Of a stretch of DNA of 64,000 nucleotides, positions 8,336 through 16,040 are shown piece by piece. The notes beneath the pieces were generated by a model that saw only the letters and a program-made list of their open reading frames with translations, made no database searches and was not told where the DNA came from. The stretch is taken from positions 62,001 to 126,000 of the forward strand of contig NZ_JAHUWJ010000020.1 of NCBI RefSeq assembly GCF_019219075.1, written 5' to 3'. How positions within the stretch are numbered: position 1 is the first letter of the stretch; the number at the start of each line of letters is the position of its first letter. This DNA is from Chitinophaga sp. sic0106 (GTDB taxonomy: Bacteria; Bacteroidota; Bacteroidia; Chitinophagales; Chitinophagaceae). The translations under genes were made by a program, and so were the position numbers.

Positions 8336-9376
8336 ATGAGAGATACATTTTTAACCAACAGCTGGAAACGTATACTAATAGTCATTTCTGCGTTCCTGCT
8401 GATGTATCTGATTTCCTACCTCATCGATCCATTTACCCCATACTGGGAAAATTTCTTTCAGCGTAGCTGGAAGGAGATTATCAGCGACTGGACCTTTACC
8501 TTTATCGGCTGCCTTATTATTTCAGAATCCAGTATTTTCATCAGCAACCGGCTCAACAGACAGGTACCCTGGACGGAATCCCCCGGCAGGCGCTTTGCGC
8601 TGGAAGCTGGCCTGATCCTCATAGTAGTGCTGGTACTCCATACTATTTTCAGTATACTATGTATTTTACTGGAAGATGATAATATGATCGCGGGCGGTAA
8701 TATGACCGTAGAGGAAACGAGGGGCCTGATTCAGTGGGTACTGGTGAGCGTGATCATCGCTTTTGTTATTATTGGTATCAACACCGTTAACTACCTGATA
8801 TATAACTGGAAAAACGCTTCACTCAAAGCCACAGAACTCAACCAGATAGCGATGGAAGCGGAATTGCAGTCACTGAAACTACAGATAGATCCGCACTTTG
8901 TATTTAATAACCTCAGCGTGCTCTCCGAGTTGATCCTCGAGGACCAGCAGATAGGCTACGAATACGCCGAAAACTTTTCACGCATATACCGGTACCTGCT
9001 ACTCAATTCAAAGAAAAACCTCATCCTCCTGGAAGAAGAGCTGAAGTTCCTGGATGCCTATCGCTTCCTGATCAGTCACCGCTTTGGCGAGGCGGTGAGC
9101 TTCGATATTAATGTGCCGGAGTCCAGCCGGCAGCTTTCCCTGCCGCCACTCACCCTGCAACTGCTGGTAGAAAATGCGCTGAAGCATAATAAAGCCAATA
9201 AAAAGTCGCCCCTGGAAGTGCGCATCTACACTACCCATGACCAGGGGCTGGTACTTACAGCGGAGGCTACAGAGGTTGCGTTCAGAGAACGTGATGATTT
9301 GAAATGGCAGCAGTGGCAGGTGGCAGTAGTGCCGGGTGTGGTATGGGGACCGGTTGCGGATGGGATTGGTGGGTAA
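8336..9376 (+). CDS. LytS/YehU-type sensor histidine kinase with truncated ATPase domain
   Basis: This 346-residue inner-membrane protein has four predicted membrane helices (about 13-30, 52-70, 91-112, 132-155). A His_kinase domain follows, with the phospho-acceptor motif LQIDPHFVFNNL (H187). The N-box LLVENALKHNKA (N280) of the HATPase domain is present. After about residue 308 the expected D-x-G-x-G and G-(T/I)-G-L-x-N boxes are missing, and the last 38 residues (for example WQQWQVAVVPGVVWGPVADG) do not look like this family. The ATP lid is therefore absent and kinase activity is doubtful. No LytTR response regulator follows. An AGGAG six bases before the ATG supports the start. The break occurs close to a palindromic repeat that begins eight bases after the stop. 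Confidence 0.8.
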   Translation: MRDTFLTNSWKRILIVISAFLLMYLISYLIDPFTPYWENFFQRSWKEIISDWTFTFIGCLIISESSIFISNRLNRQVPWTESPGRRFALEAGLILIVVLVLHTIFSILCILLEDDNMIAGGNMTVEETRGLIQWVLVSVIIAFVIIGINTVNYLIYNWKNASLKATELNQIAMEAELQSLKLQIDPHFVFNNLSVLSELILEDQQIGYEYAENFSRIYRYLLLNSKKNLILLEEELKFLDAYRFLISHRFGEAVSFDINVPESSRQLSLPPLTLQLLVENALKHNKANKKSPLEVRIYTTHDQGLVLTAEATEVAFRERDDLKWQQWQVAVVPGVVWGPVADGIGG

Positions 9377-9383
9377 ACGTGCT

Positions 9384-9440
9384 GTAGAGACGCAATGCTT
9401 GCGTCTCCTTGAGAAGGAGACGCAAGCATTGCGTCTCTAC
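9384..9440. repeat. REP-like palindromic element, copy 1
   Basis: A 27-bp arm at 9384-9410 is perfectly complementary to 9414-9440 around the 3-base loop GAG. Each arm is itself a hairpin with a 9-bp stem, GAGACGCAA, and loop TGC (or GCA in the second arm). The unit is flanked on the right by ACGGGAA. The same architecture and flanks recur at 57966-58023. It sits between convergent gene ends. Confidence 0.85.
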
Positions 9441-9466
9441 GGGAATTAAAATATGCGCAAAAAGTA

Positions 9467-9497
9467 AAAAGGCGGCGATGTAAAATCGCCGCCTTTT
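9467..9497. terminator. Bidirectional terminator between the histidine kinase and katG
   Basis: A 13-bp perfect stem, AAAAGGCGGCGAT with ATCGCCGCCTTTT, has a 5-base loop. T-runs appear on either strand, so it can serve both converging genes. Confidence 0.88.
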
Positions 9498-9521
9498 GCC
9501 TTTCTAACCATTTATCACGTG

Positions 9522-11795
9522 TTATTTCCGGAGGTCGAACCTATCGAGGTTCATCACTTTATCCCATACTTTAACAAAGTCGGTGACAAATTTCTCTTGC
9601 GCATCGGAGCTGCCGTATACTTCTGCAACGGCTCTCAGTTCTGCGTTGGAGCCAAATACGAGGTCAGCGCGTGTAGCCGTCCACGTTGGTTGCGTTGTTT
9701 TGCGGTTATAGCCCTGATACAATTCTTTATCATCTGAAGCCTGTTTCCATGCGGTGTTCATGTCCAGCAGGTTTACGAAGAAGTCGTTGGTGAGCTGACC
9801 CGGGCGTTCGGTGAACACGCCGTTATTGGAGGCGTCGTAGTTGATGTTGATGACACGGAGGCCACCCAGCAGCACGGTGAGTTCGGGCGTGGTGAGGGTG
9901 AGCAGCTGTGCTTTATCTACCAGCATGGCTTCGGTGGACTCCACCAGTCTGCCTTTGCGGTAGTTGCGGAAGCCGTCGGCCAGTGGTTCCAGGAAGGCGA
10001 AGGAGTGTACTTCTGTTTCTTCCTGTGAGGCATCCATACGACCAGGTGTGAATGGCACGGTGATATTGTGGCCGCCATCTTTAGCGGCTTTTTCCACACC
10101 GGCGGCGCCTGCGAGCACGATCAGGTCGGCGATGGAAATTTTCTTTCCATTGGCGGCGGCGTTATTGAAATCCTGTTGGATGCTTTCCAGTTTTTGCAGC
10201 ACGTTCCACAGTTGAGCGGGGTTGTTTACCTGCCAGTCTTTCTGAGGTGCGAGGCGTATACGTGCGCCGTTGGCGCCACCACGTTTATCCGAGCCACGGA
10301 AGGTGGAGGCGGAGGCCCAGGCGGTAGCTACCAGCTGGGAAACGGTGAGGCCGGAGGCGAGGATTTTTTCTTTCAGGGCAGCGATGTCGTTTGCATCTAC
10401 CAGCGGGTGGTTTACTTCAGGAATAGGGTCCTGCCAGATGAGTATTTCTGCTGGTACTTCCGGGCCTAGGTAGCGACTGCGTGGTCCGAGGTCGCGGTGT
10501 GTGAGTTTAAACCAGGCGCGGGAAAATGCGTCCGCATATGCGTCAGGGTTAGCCAGGAAATGGCGACAGATGCGTGCAAACTCCGGATCGAATTTCAGTG
10601 CGAGGTCCGTGGTGAGCATGGTGGGCAGGTGCTTTTTGCTGGCGTCATATGCGTCCGGGATGATGGCTTCTGCATTTTTAGCGACCCACTGGTGTGCGCC
10701 GGCAGGGCTTTTGGTGAGCTCATAATCGTAGTTGAAGAGGTTTTCCAGGAAGTTGATCCCCCATTTGGTAGGCGTGGTGGTCCAGGTGACTTCCAGGCCG
10801 CTGGTGATGGTATCAGCTCCTTTACCGGACTTGTAGCTGTTTACCCAGCCGAGGCCCTGTGTTTCCAGGCCGGCAGCTTCAGGCTCCTTGCCTACGTTGT
10901 CAGCCGGGGCGGCGCCGTGTGTTTTACCGAAGGTATGCCCACCGGCAATGAGGGCTACGGTTTCCTCGTCGTTCATGGCCATGCGACCAAAAGTATCGCG
11001 GATGTCCTGTACGGATTTTAGCGGGTCCGGGTTACCATCCGGACCTTCCGGGTTAACGTAGATGAGTCCCATTTGCACGGCTGCCAGCGGCTTTTCCAGG
11101 TTGCGACCGTGGGTTTGTCCATTTGGATCATCATCGGAGGATACTACCCCATGATTTTCTACTACGCCCGGAGAGCCGTGTGCATAGCGGATATCGCCGC
11201 CGAGCCAGGTCTTCTCAGAACCCCAGTATACATCTTCATCTGGTTCCCAAACGTCTGCGCGACCTCCGGCAAATCCAAAGGTTTTGAGGCCCATAGATTC
11301 CAGTGCCACGTTGCCTGTGAGGATTAACAGGTCGGCCCATGAAATCTTGTTGCCATATTTCTGTTTGATAGGCCATAATAATCTGCGGGCCTTATCGAGG
11401 CTCACGTTATCAGGCCAGCTGTTGAGTGGTGCAAATCTTTGCTGACCGGAACCTGCGCCTCCGCGGCCGTCGCCCACACGATAAGTGCCGGCACTGTGCC
11501 AGGCCATGCGTATAAACAGAGGTCCGTAGTGACCAAAGTCGGCAGGCCACCAGTCCTGTGAGTCGGTCATGAGTGCATGGAGGTCTTTTTTTACAGCTTC
11601 CAGGTCAAGGGTTTTAAACGCTTCTGCATAGTTGAATGCCGCGTCCATAGGGTTGGAAAGGCTCGAGTGCTGACGTAGTGTATTCAGTCGCAATTGATTT
11701 GGCCACCAATCACGATTCCTTGTTCCGCCGCCTGCAACATTTTGTCTTTGTGTGCCGTTGTGAAACGGGCATTTGCTGATGTCTTGAGATTCCAT
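9522..11795 (-). CDS. katG: Catalase-peroxidase KatG
   Basis: The protein has 757 residues, the normal bifunctional KatG length, and is complete. The distal haem residues are R96, W99 and H100 in IRMAWHSAGTYR. The Trp-Tyr-Met adduct partners are W99, Y246 (GLIYVNPEG) and M272 (GRMAMND), and the proximal haem ligand is H287 in GGHTFGKTHG. The C-terminal repeat domain is present. KatG degrades hydrogen peroxide in the cytoplasm by catalase and peroxidase reactions. It is transcribed alone from a Bacteroidota-type promoter with OxyR-like sites upstream (11861-11926). It ends at a bidirectional terminator. Confidence 0.97.
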   Translation of the reverse strand: MESQDISKCPFHNGTQRQNVAGGGTRNRDWWPNQLRLNTLRQHSSLSNPMDAAFNYAEAFKTLDLEAVKKDLHALMTDSQDWWPADFGHYGPLFIRMAWHSAGTYRVGDGRGGAGSGQQRFAPLNSWPDNVSLDKARRLLWPIKQKYGNKISWADLLILTGNVALESMGLKTFGFAGGRADVWEPDEDVYWGSEKTWLGGDIRYAHGSPGVVENHGVVSSDDDPNGQTHGRNLEKPLAAVQMGLIYVNPEGPDGNPDPLKSVQDIRDTFGRMAMNDEETVALIAGGHTFGKTHGAAPADNVGKEPEAAGLETQGLGWVNSYKSGKGADTITSGLEVTWTTTPTKWGINFLENLFNYDYELTKSPAGAHQWVAKNAEAIIPDAYDASKKHLPTMLTTDLALKFDPEFARICRHFLANPDAYADAFSRAWFKLTHRDLGPRSRYLGPEVPAEILIWQDPIPEVNHPLVDANDIAALKEKILASGLTVSQLVATAWASASTFRGSDKRGGANGARIRLAPQKDWQVNNPAQLWNVLQKLESIQQDFNNAAANGKKISIADLIVLAGAAGVEKAAKDGGHNITVPFTPGRMDASQEETEVHSFAFLEPLADGFRNYRKGRLVESTEAMLVDKAQLLTLTTPELTVLLGGLRVININYDASNNGVFTERPGQLTNDFFVNLLDMNTAWKQASDDKELYQGYNRKTTQPTWTATRADLVFGSNAELRAVAEVYGSSDAQEKFVTDFVKVWDKVMNLDRFDLRK

Positions 11796-11860
11796 GTTAA
11801 TAGGTAATGCTAAGAAGTGAATAATATTATTATTGAACCCTTTGTGTTTTTCTGATGCGT

Positions 11861-11926
11861 CAAATGTAGGACTTTAATGATATAGTCAAAATCAATTGAT
11901 TTGATGATCGTATAGTTAAAACCTAT
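11861..11926 (-). promoter_or_regulatory. katG promoter with two OxyR-like sites
   Basis: On the minus strand TACATTTG (11868 to 11861) matches the -7 box and TTTG (11890 to 11887) the -33 box, 18 bases apart. ATAGTTAAAACCTAT at 11912-11926 fits the OxyR consensus ATAGntnnnanCTAT at every fixed position. A second copy at 11882-11896, ATAGTCAAAATCAAT, matches partly and overlaps the -33 box. The copies start 30 bases apart. A 14-bp palindrome AAATCAATTGATTT (11889-11902) overlaps the second copy and is an alternative operator. OxyR control is inferred; no oxyR gene is in the window. Confidence 0.6.
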
Positions 11927-11994
11927 CTGATGTGTTTTAGGAAGGCCTGTAATGTTAGAAAACACTTTGGGTTGGTGTTGGGTTCGATCATGTT

Positions 11995-12074
11995 GGAATT
12001 TGTACCTCGCCTGGGGCGGGGTACAAATTCCAAGGGGGAAGGAAGGGCTGCAGGCCCTTCCTTCCCCCTTGGAA
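11995..12074. repeat. Two adjoining hairpins between katG and the YqgE gene
   Basis: Hairpin one pairs GGAATTTGTACC (11995-12006) with GGTACAAATTCC (12020-12031). Hairpin two is a perfect 21-bp stem, 12028-12048 with 12054-12074, around loop TGCAG. The two share bases 12028-12031, so both cannot form completely at once. They lie downstream of the YqgE gene. The U-run on the minus strand precedes the stem rather than following it, so this is not a standard terminator. Confidence 0.8.
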
Positions 12075-12098
12075 AAAAACGTATATACGTGTCAGTGA

Positions 12099-12527
12099 TT
12101 AAATTTCTCCCACCAGCCAGGAGCCCTCAGCCAGCTCAGCTTCCAGGTCTCCCGCATCCCATCCGCAGTAGCCCAGGAAAATCGTAATTTCTGTATCATC
12201 GATTTTCAGGGTGTTGATGTATTCCATGGCGATTTTAAAATCTCCCCCTAAATAATGATTACCGGAGATATGGGTGCCGCCGGGAATGAGGTCCGGCCGC
12301 TGATGCACAAAAAACAGGTGCTCACGGTCCATGGGGCCACCATCGTGTATTGGGAACGGAATGCTGTATTTGAACTCTTCCAGCTCATTGATGTGATGGG
12401 GAAACAGCTTGTTGGTCACAAATCCCATAGCCCCGTTTTCATTATATTCAGCCAGAAAAATCATGGCGCCTTCAAAAAAGCTGCCATCCAGTAATGCCGT
12501 GCTGTGTAAGTAATCGCCTGCTTTCAT
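12099..12527 (-). CDS. YqgE/AlgH family protein (UPF0301)
   Basis: The protein has 142 residues, somewhat shorter than the usual 180-190. It carries the family hallmarks KAGDYLHST near the start, GSFFEGAMIFL, NENGAMGFVTNKLF, a GGPMDREHLFFVHQRP segment and the C-terminal FLGYCGWDAGDLEAEL. AlgH was first linked to alginate regulation in Pseudomonas, but the biochemical role of the family is unclear. The ATG at 12527 begins the conserved KAGD block; the longer frame starts with TTG and runs into the upstream gene. It follows the DUF4268 gene by 16 bases, so the two are probably one transcript. Confidence 0.88.
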   Translation of the reverse strand: MKAGDYLHSTALLDGSFFEGAMIFLAEYNENGAMGFVTNKLFPHHINELEEFKYSIPFPIHDGGPMDREHLFFVHQRPDLIPGGTHISGNHYLGGDFKIAMEYINTLKIDDTEITIFLGYCGWDAGDLEAELAEGSWLVGEI

Positions 12528-12543
12528 GCGGATAGAATTAAAA

Positions 12544-13008
12544 TTATAGTAACATTTCAAAACCATATTTGGCGCTGCTCCAATAGTCGTCCAGTGCAAT
12601 AATTCTGGATTTAAAGAACGTAATCAGCGCGGGCCAGTCCTCCTGACGCAATACCGACACCCCTTCCAGCTCTTTGCGGATATAGCTGACGGGTTTTCCG
12701 TACTCATCGTTAACCAGGAACTGCCAGTCCCAGTCGCGCTCTTCCAGGGATGCTTCCAGCATATTTTTCTGCAATTCGAACTGTTCATAGAACAAGTGGT
12801 GCAACTGCATATCCGCTTGTGAAATGAGAATGGTTACGCTCGCAGTTTTGTTGTCTGCCGTTAATTTAAAACTCACGCCGGGAATGCCGGTTTTGTAATT
12901 TGACCAGCTGATGGTTTCGCCATCTGCAGATAATATAGGTTTCATGTATTTGCCGAATGCCGTCCAGAACGCCTGCTTGATCGTCGATACTTCTTGTTTG
13001 GAATACAT
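12544..13008 (-). CDS. DUF4268 domain-containing protein
   Basis: The protein has 154 residues, nearly all one domain. Distinctive parts are EVSTIKQAFWTAFGKYM, a TGIPGVSFKL strand, HHLFYEQFELQKNMLE, and DWDWQFLVNDEYGKPVSYI. This matches my recollection of DUF4268 proteins, which are found alone in Bacteroidota or at the C-terminus of nuclease-like proteins. The function is not known. No signal peptide is seen, so it is cytoplasmic. It precedes the YqgE gene by 16 bases and starts about 130 bases after the MTHFR-like gene; the hairpin in that spacer may separate the two transcripts. Confidence 0.75.
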   Translation of the reverse strand: MYSKQEVSTIKQAFWTAFGKYMKPILSADGETISWSNYKTGIPGVSFKLTADNKTASVTILISQADMQLHHLFYEQFELQKNMLEASLEERDWDWQFLVNDEYGKPVSYIRKELEGVSVLRQEDWPALITFFKSRIIALDDYWSSAKYGFEMLL

Positions 13009-13078
13009 AGGCCAAAAATAACTATAAATTCAGTATCTGGTTTTTTTAGCTGTGCGTCGCCTTCGGCGGCGGACAGAC

Positions 13079-13117
13079 ATAAAATGGGCGCGGACCGAAG
13101 GTCCGCGCCCATTTTAT
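13079..13117. repeat. Perfect 18-bp hairpin with GAA loop, 3' of the MTHFR-like gene
   Basis: Bases 13079-13096 pair perfectly with 13100-13117 around GAA. The base of the stem is A/T and the top is G/C (ATAAAATGGGCGCGGACC). A small CGCC-TTC-GGCG hairpin lies just left at 13058-13068. The larger stem closely resembles the one at 35775-35811, which also has an AAAAT base, a GCC top and a GAA loop. Confidence 0.85.
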
Positions 13118-13135
13118 ATGTATGAAATAGCATTT

Positions 13136-14110
13136 TTAATATGCCGGAGCTGGCCGGGATGCTGATTTCTTCGGTTTCCTGATTTCACTGGTGAGATCGA
13201 GAATATTATGAAGCAACTCCTGGGCTGCGTTGATCTCTTCTTTTTTGATGGACACACTTTCGATGTTAAACCCAACCGGCATGTTCTTCGCCTGTGCGTA
13301 GTTCAGGATTTCCGCGGCAATGTTGGTAGTAGTATCCAGGGAAGCCTTGAGTATATCCTTGGAATTTTTCAGGTCGTTGTACAGCCATTTCGGTACTTCA
13401 ATGCCCAGCCATTCCATGAACTGCAGGGTTTTGAGCGAGCCGCAGGGCGCCAGCGTGAAAATCAACGGGGCTATTGGTTTGCCACTGTCTACACTGTTGT
13501 AGTAGTAATCCGACAACAGGTTTTTGGTATCGTGCAGGTTGTATACACACTGTGATACAAAGAAATTACAGCCCTGATCCATCTTGTTAAAGATGCGCAG
13601 GTGTTCATCTCCTTTTTTGTTATGCCTTTCAGGAATGGTGACACCGCCGAGTATGAAATCACGTCCGCTGGCCCTTTTCAGGTCGTAGGCATCACTCAGG
13701 CTAAACTGCGTGGCGGCTACCTGCTGATGGGAAGAAGCACCTACGAAAACGGAATATTCAATGTCCTCGTTATGCCGCAGCCAGTTGGTAAACGTTTCTT
13801 TCGTTTGATTGGCAATGCTCTTGTATATAATTTTAGGAACGGACAAATCCGCTAAAAACTGCTTGCTGTATTGCTCCGGCGCAATAGTAGGAATAAAGGA
13901 AAATGTTCTTTCCTTTTCTGTGCGGAGCGACTCATCCTGGATATCATACAGGATCAATCCATCGATGTCCAGGTTCTTCAGGCGTTCTACCTGATTGTAT
14001 GCAATGGCGGTAACACGTTCTTCTTCTGTCGTGATTTTGGGAGGGGTAAGGCTGTATAATACTATGCCCGACTGTCCTTCCACAAATTTGGTCCTTAATA
14101 GCTCCTGCAT
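13136..14110 (-). CDS. Methylenetetrahydrofolate reductase-like protein
   Basis: The protein has 324 residues with the MTHFR TIM-barrel pattern. It has an N-terminal SLTPP strand and IDGLILYDIQDE. FVGASSHQQ is followed by the family-typical ILGGVTIPERH, and the block KMDQGCNFFVSQCVYN corresponds to the FAD/substrate region of bacterial MetF. MetF reduces 5,10-methylene-THF to 5-methyl-THF for methionine synthesis. This protein is diverged from canonical MetF: the N-terminal FEFFPPK motif with its catalytic Glu is replaced by LYSLTPPK. It may therefore be a paralogue with a different folate or one-carbon role. No riboswitch is visible upstream. Fold assignment is firm; exact activity is not. 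Confidence 0.75.
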   Translation of the reverse strand: MQELLRTKFVEGQSGIVLYSLTPPKITTEEERVTAIAYNQVERLKNLDIDGLILYDIQDESLRTEKERTFSFIPTIAPEQYSKQFLADLSVPKIIYKSIANQTKETFTNWLRHNEDIEYSVFVGASSHQQVAATQFSLSDAYDLKRASGRDFILGGVTIPERHNKKGDEHLRIFNKMDQGCNFFVSQCVYNLHDTKNLLSDYYYNSVDSGKPIAPLIFTLAPCGSLKTLQFMEWLGIEVPKWLYNDLKNSKDILKASLDTTTNIAAEILNYAQAKNMPVGFNIESVSIKKEEINAAQELLHNILDLTSEIRKPKKSASRPAPAY

Positions 14111-14213
14111 CCCGAATTGTCTTAATGAGTTAGTTTATGTTCTATTTTGAGGTAAAACTATAGAATAATTTTCTATAAATCAAGAAAAGGCGAAAATTTC
14201 ATCTAATCATCTG

Positions 14214-14270
14214 CCTGCCATCGGCAGGGGATTGACTGGTTCCGGGACAGGACGGAAGGCCTGTCCCGGA
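14214..14270. repeat. Two tandem hairpins in the spacer before the GH43-like gene
   Basis: CCTGCC (14214-14219) pairs with GGCAGG (14223-14228). TCCGGGACAGG (14241-14251) pairs with CCTGTCCCGGA (14260-14270). Both lie in a divergent intergenic region, upstream of both neighbours, unlike the other dyads in this window, which sit at 3' ends. Confidence 0.75.
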
Positions 14271-14290
14271 CTAATATTAAAAGATTTATA

Positions 14291-14560
14291 TATATTTGAA
14301 TCAACATCAAATGAAAAACCACATAGGGATATTTCTTCAAATGCTTCTGGCTACTGTTTTTTGCATACTTCATTTTTGCCCACCCCTTTATCATTTAAGT
14401 ACAATTGGAAAAAAGCCGGGAAATAGGCAGTGATTCGGGAGATGTTACCCTGTATGTGGTATTTTCCCGGCAGTATCCATAACGACCGCTACGATTACGA
14501 TATCGCGTACAAGCAGGACGGTACATTACGGACCTTTGAACAAAGATGAGTATGTTTAGT
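14291..14560 (+). pseudogene. Possible remnant of a small secreted-protein gene
   Basis: TATATTTG (14291-14298) fits the -7 consensus. An ATG at 14310 opens a 40-codon frame with a signal-peptide-like start (MKNHIGIFLQMLLATVFCIL) that stops at TGA near 14431. Readable peptide continues in a shifted frame (SDSGDVTLYVVFSRQYP) and then back in the first (NDRYDYDIAYKQDGTLRTF) until a TGA near 14548. Two frame changes suggest decay. It may equally be only a 300-base leader of the GH43-GH28 operon. I do not recognise the protein. Confidence 0.3.
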
Positions 14561-14603
14561 ACCACAACCGCTCCCAAGGGATACAAGTGGTTGAGTATTA
14601 GAT

Positions 14604-16007
14604 ATGAAGATGGTTCCACGTTCACTGAAAACAATTCTATGCATCGTTACGCTGCTGACAGCCCTTCCTGGGGCCGCCCAGCAAGATCGTATATACTCCG
14701 GCGTTCCCTGGGCCGATGACCAGGGAAAGGCCGTAAGTGCCCATGGTGGCTGCATTGTGAAAGATAAGGGACGCTATTATTTCTTTGGTGAAAAACACCT
14801 GGAGCCCTATAATAACTTCGGCGGCTTTACCTGCTATTCCTCTGCGGACCTCTGCAACTGGACGTTTGAGCGGATAGTCCTGCCGGTACAGGATTCCGGC
14901 AAGCTGGGACCCAATGCGGTAGGAGAGCGCCCGAAAGTCATGCAATGCCCCGCTACCGGTGAGTATATCCTGTTCATGCACGCCGACAGCCTGGGTTACA
15001 AAGCGCCATATGTTGGTTATGCCACCTCCGCCAATATTACCGGCCCTTATACCTTTCGTGGCCCCTTGTTGTTTGAAGGCAAGCCTATACGAAAATGGGA
15101 TATGGGAACTTTCAAAGACCAGGATGGCCGCGGTTATCTGCTCCTGCATGGCGGGGACATCTACCAACTGGCGGATGATTATCACAGTATAGCCGTCCAC
15201 GTTAATAAGGAAATGGTTAAAGGTTTTGAATCGCCCACGCTGTTCCGCAAGGATAGCATTTATTACTTCATTGGCTCCGACCTCACCAGCTGGGAACGTA
15301 ATGACAACTACTATTTCACGGCCACCTCGTTGGCAGGCCCCTGGGAGAAAGGCGGGTTTATTGCGCCTGCCGGCACGCTTACCTGGAACTCGCAATCCAC
15401 TTTTGTTTTACCGATAGCAGGCAGTTTGGATACCACTTTTATGTTTATGGGCGACCGCTGGTCGTTCCCCATGCAGACTTCCGCAGCCACTTATGTGTGG
15501 CAGCCATTGCAGATAAAGGGCCGGCAACTCTCCATGCCGGTGTATCATGAGGCCTGGAAAATTAATATCAGCACAGGGGTAACATCTCCCGAAAAAATAA
15601 TTGGAAACAGGATAACGCATACGGATAAACGAATAGAGTATAAGGGCAACTGGATGCATAACGCCTATAGCAGCACTTCGGACAGCAGCGCCTCATTTTC
15701 GCTGTCCTTTAAAGGTACGCAGGTAGCCTGGTATGGCCCGGCTCTGCCGGATGGAGGCTATGCACGTATATCCATCACTGATAGTAAAAATATAGTGATA
15801 TATACTTTTTTGGTAGATAACTACTGTAAACATGAGCAGCCCGGCCTGCGGTTTATAAGTCCTGTACTGGCTGCTGGCAAGTACAGGTTGACGGTAGCAG
15901 CAACCGGTACTCATGCTACGTGGTCGGATAAACGAAAATCGGACTATGGCAGCACAGGTTATAAAATTGCGGTAGGGGAGATGCTGGTGTCGCAGATAAA
16001 TAAATAA
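14604..16007 (+). CDS. GH43-like glycoside hydrolase with C-terminal sugar-binding-like domain
   Basis: The protein has 467 residues with a signal peptide (MKMVPRSLK to GAAQ). The N-terminal 300 residues form a five-bladed propeller of the GH43 type, with AHGGCIVKDKGRYYFFGE in blade one and CYSSADLCNWTF in the next. Other blocks are GERPKVMQCPATGEYILFMH, ARDMGTFKD-like WDMGTFKDQDG and FESPTLFRKDSIYYF. This AHGG variant is typical of subfamilies such as exo-beta-1,3-galactanases, which lack the usual aspartate base. Residues from about 340 to 467 look like a beta-sandwich binding domain. Activity on galactan or arabinogalactan is inferred. The GH28 gene follows after 33 bases, forming an operon. 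Confidence 0.75.
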   Translation: MKMVPRSLKTILCIVTLLTALPGAAQQDRIYSGVPWADDQGKAVSAHGGCIVKDKGRYYFFGEKHLEPYNNFGGFTCYSSADLCNWTFERIVLPVQDSGKLGPNAVGERPKVMQCPATGEYILFMHADSLGYKAPYVGYATSANITGPYTFRGPLLFEGKPIRKWDMGTFKDQDGRGYLLLHGGDIYQLADDYHSIAVHVNKEMVKGFESPTLFRKDSIYYFIGSDLTSWERNDNYYFTATSLAGPWEKGGFIAPAGTLTWNSQSTFVLPIAGSLDTTFMFMGDRWSFPMQTSAATYVWQPLQIKGRQLSMPVYHEAWKINISTGVTSPEKIIGNRITHTDKRIEYKGNWMHNAYSSTSDSSASFSLSFKGTQVAWYGPALPDGGYARISITDSKNIVIYTFLVDNYCKHEQPGLRFISPVLAAGKYRLTVAATGTHATWSDKRKSDYGSTGYKIAVGEMLVSQINK

Positions 16008-16040
16008 CAACATTGTAAACACTCAAACAACGGTAGATAC

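Noticed and set aside
9340..9376. GIG-like residues at the end of the histidine kinase as a G2 box.
   Set aside because: The spacing and flanking residues do not fit the G-x-G-L-x-N box; the match is by chance.
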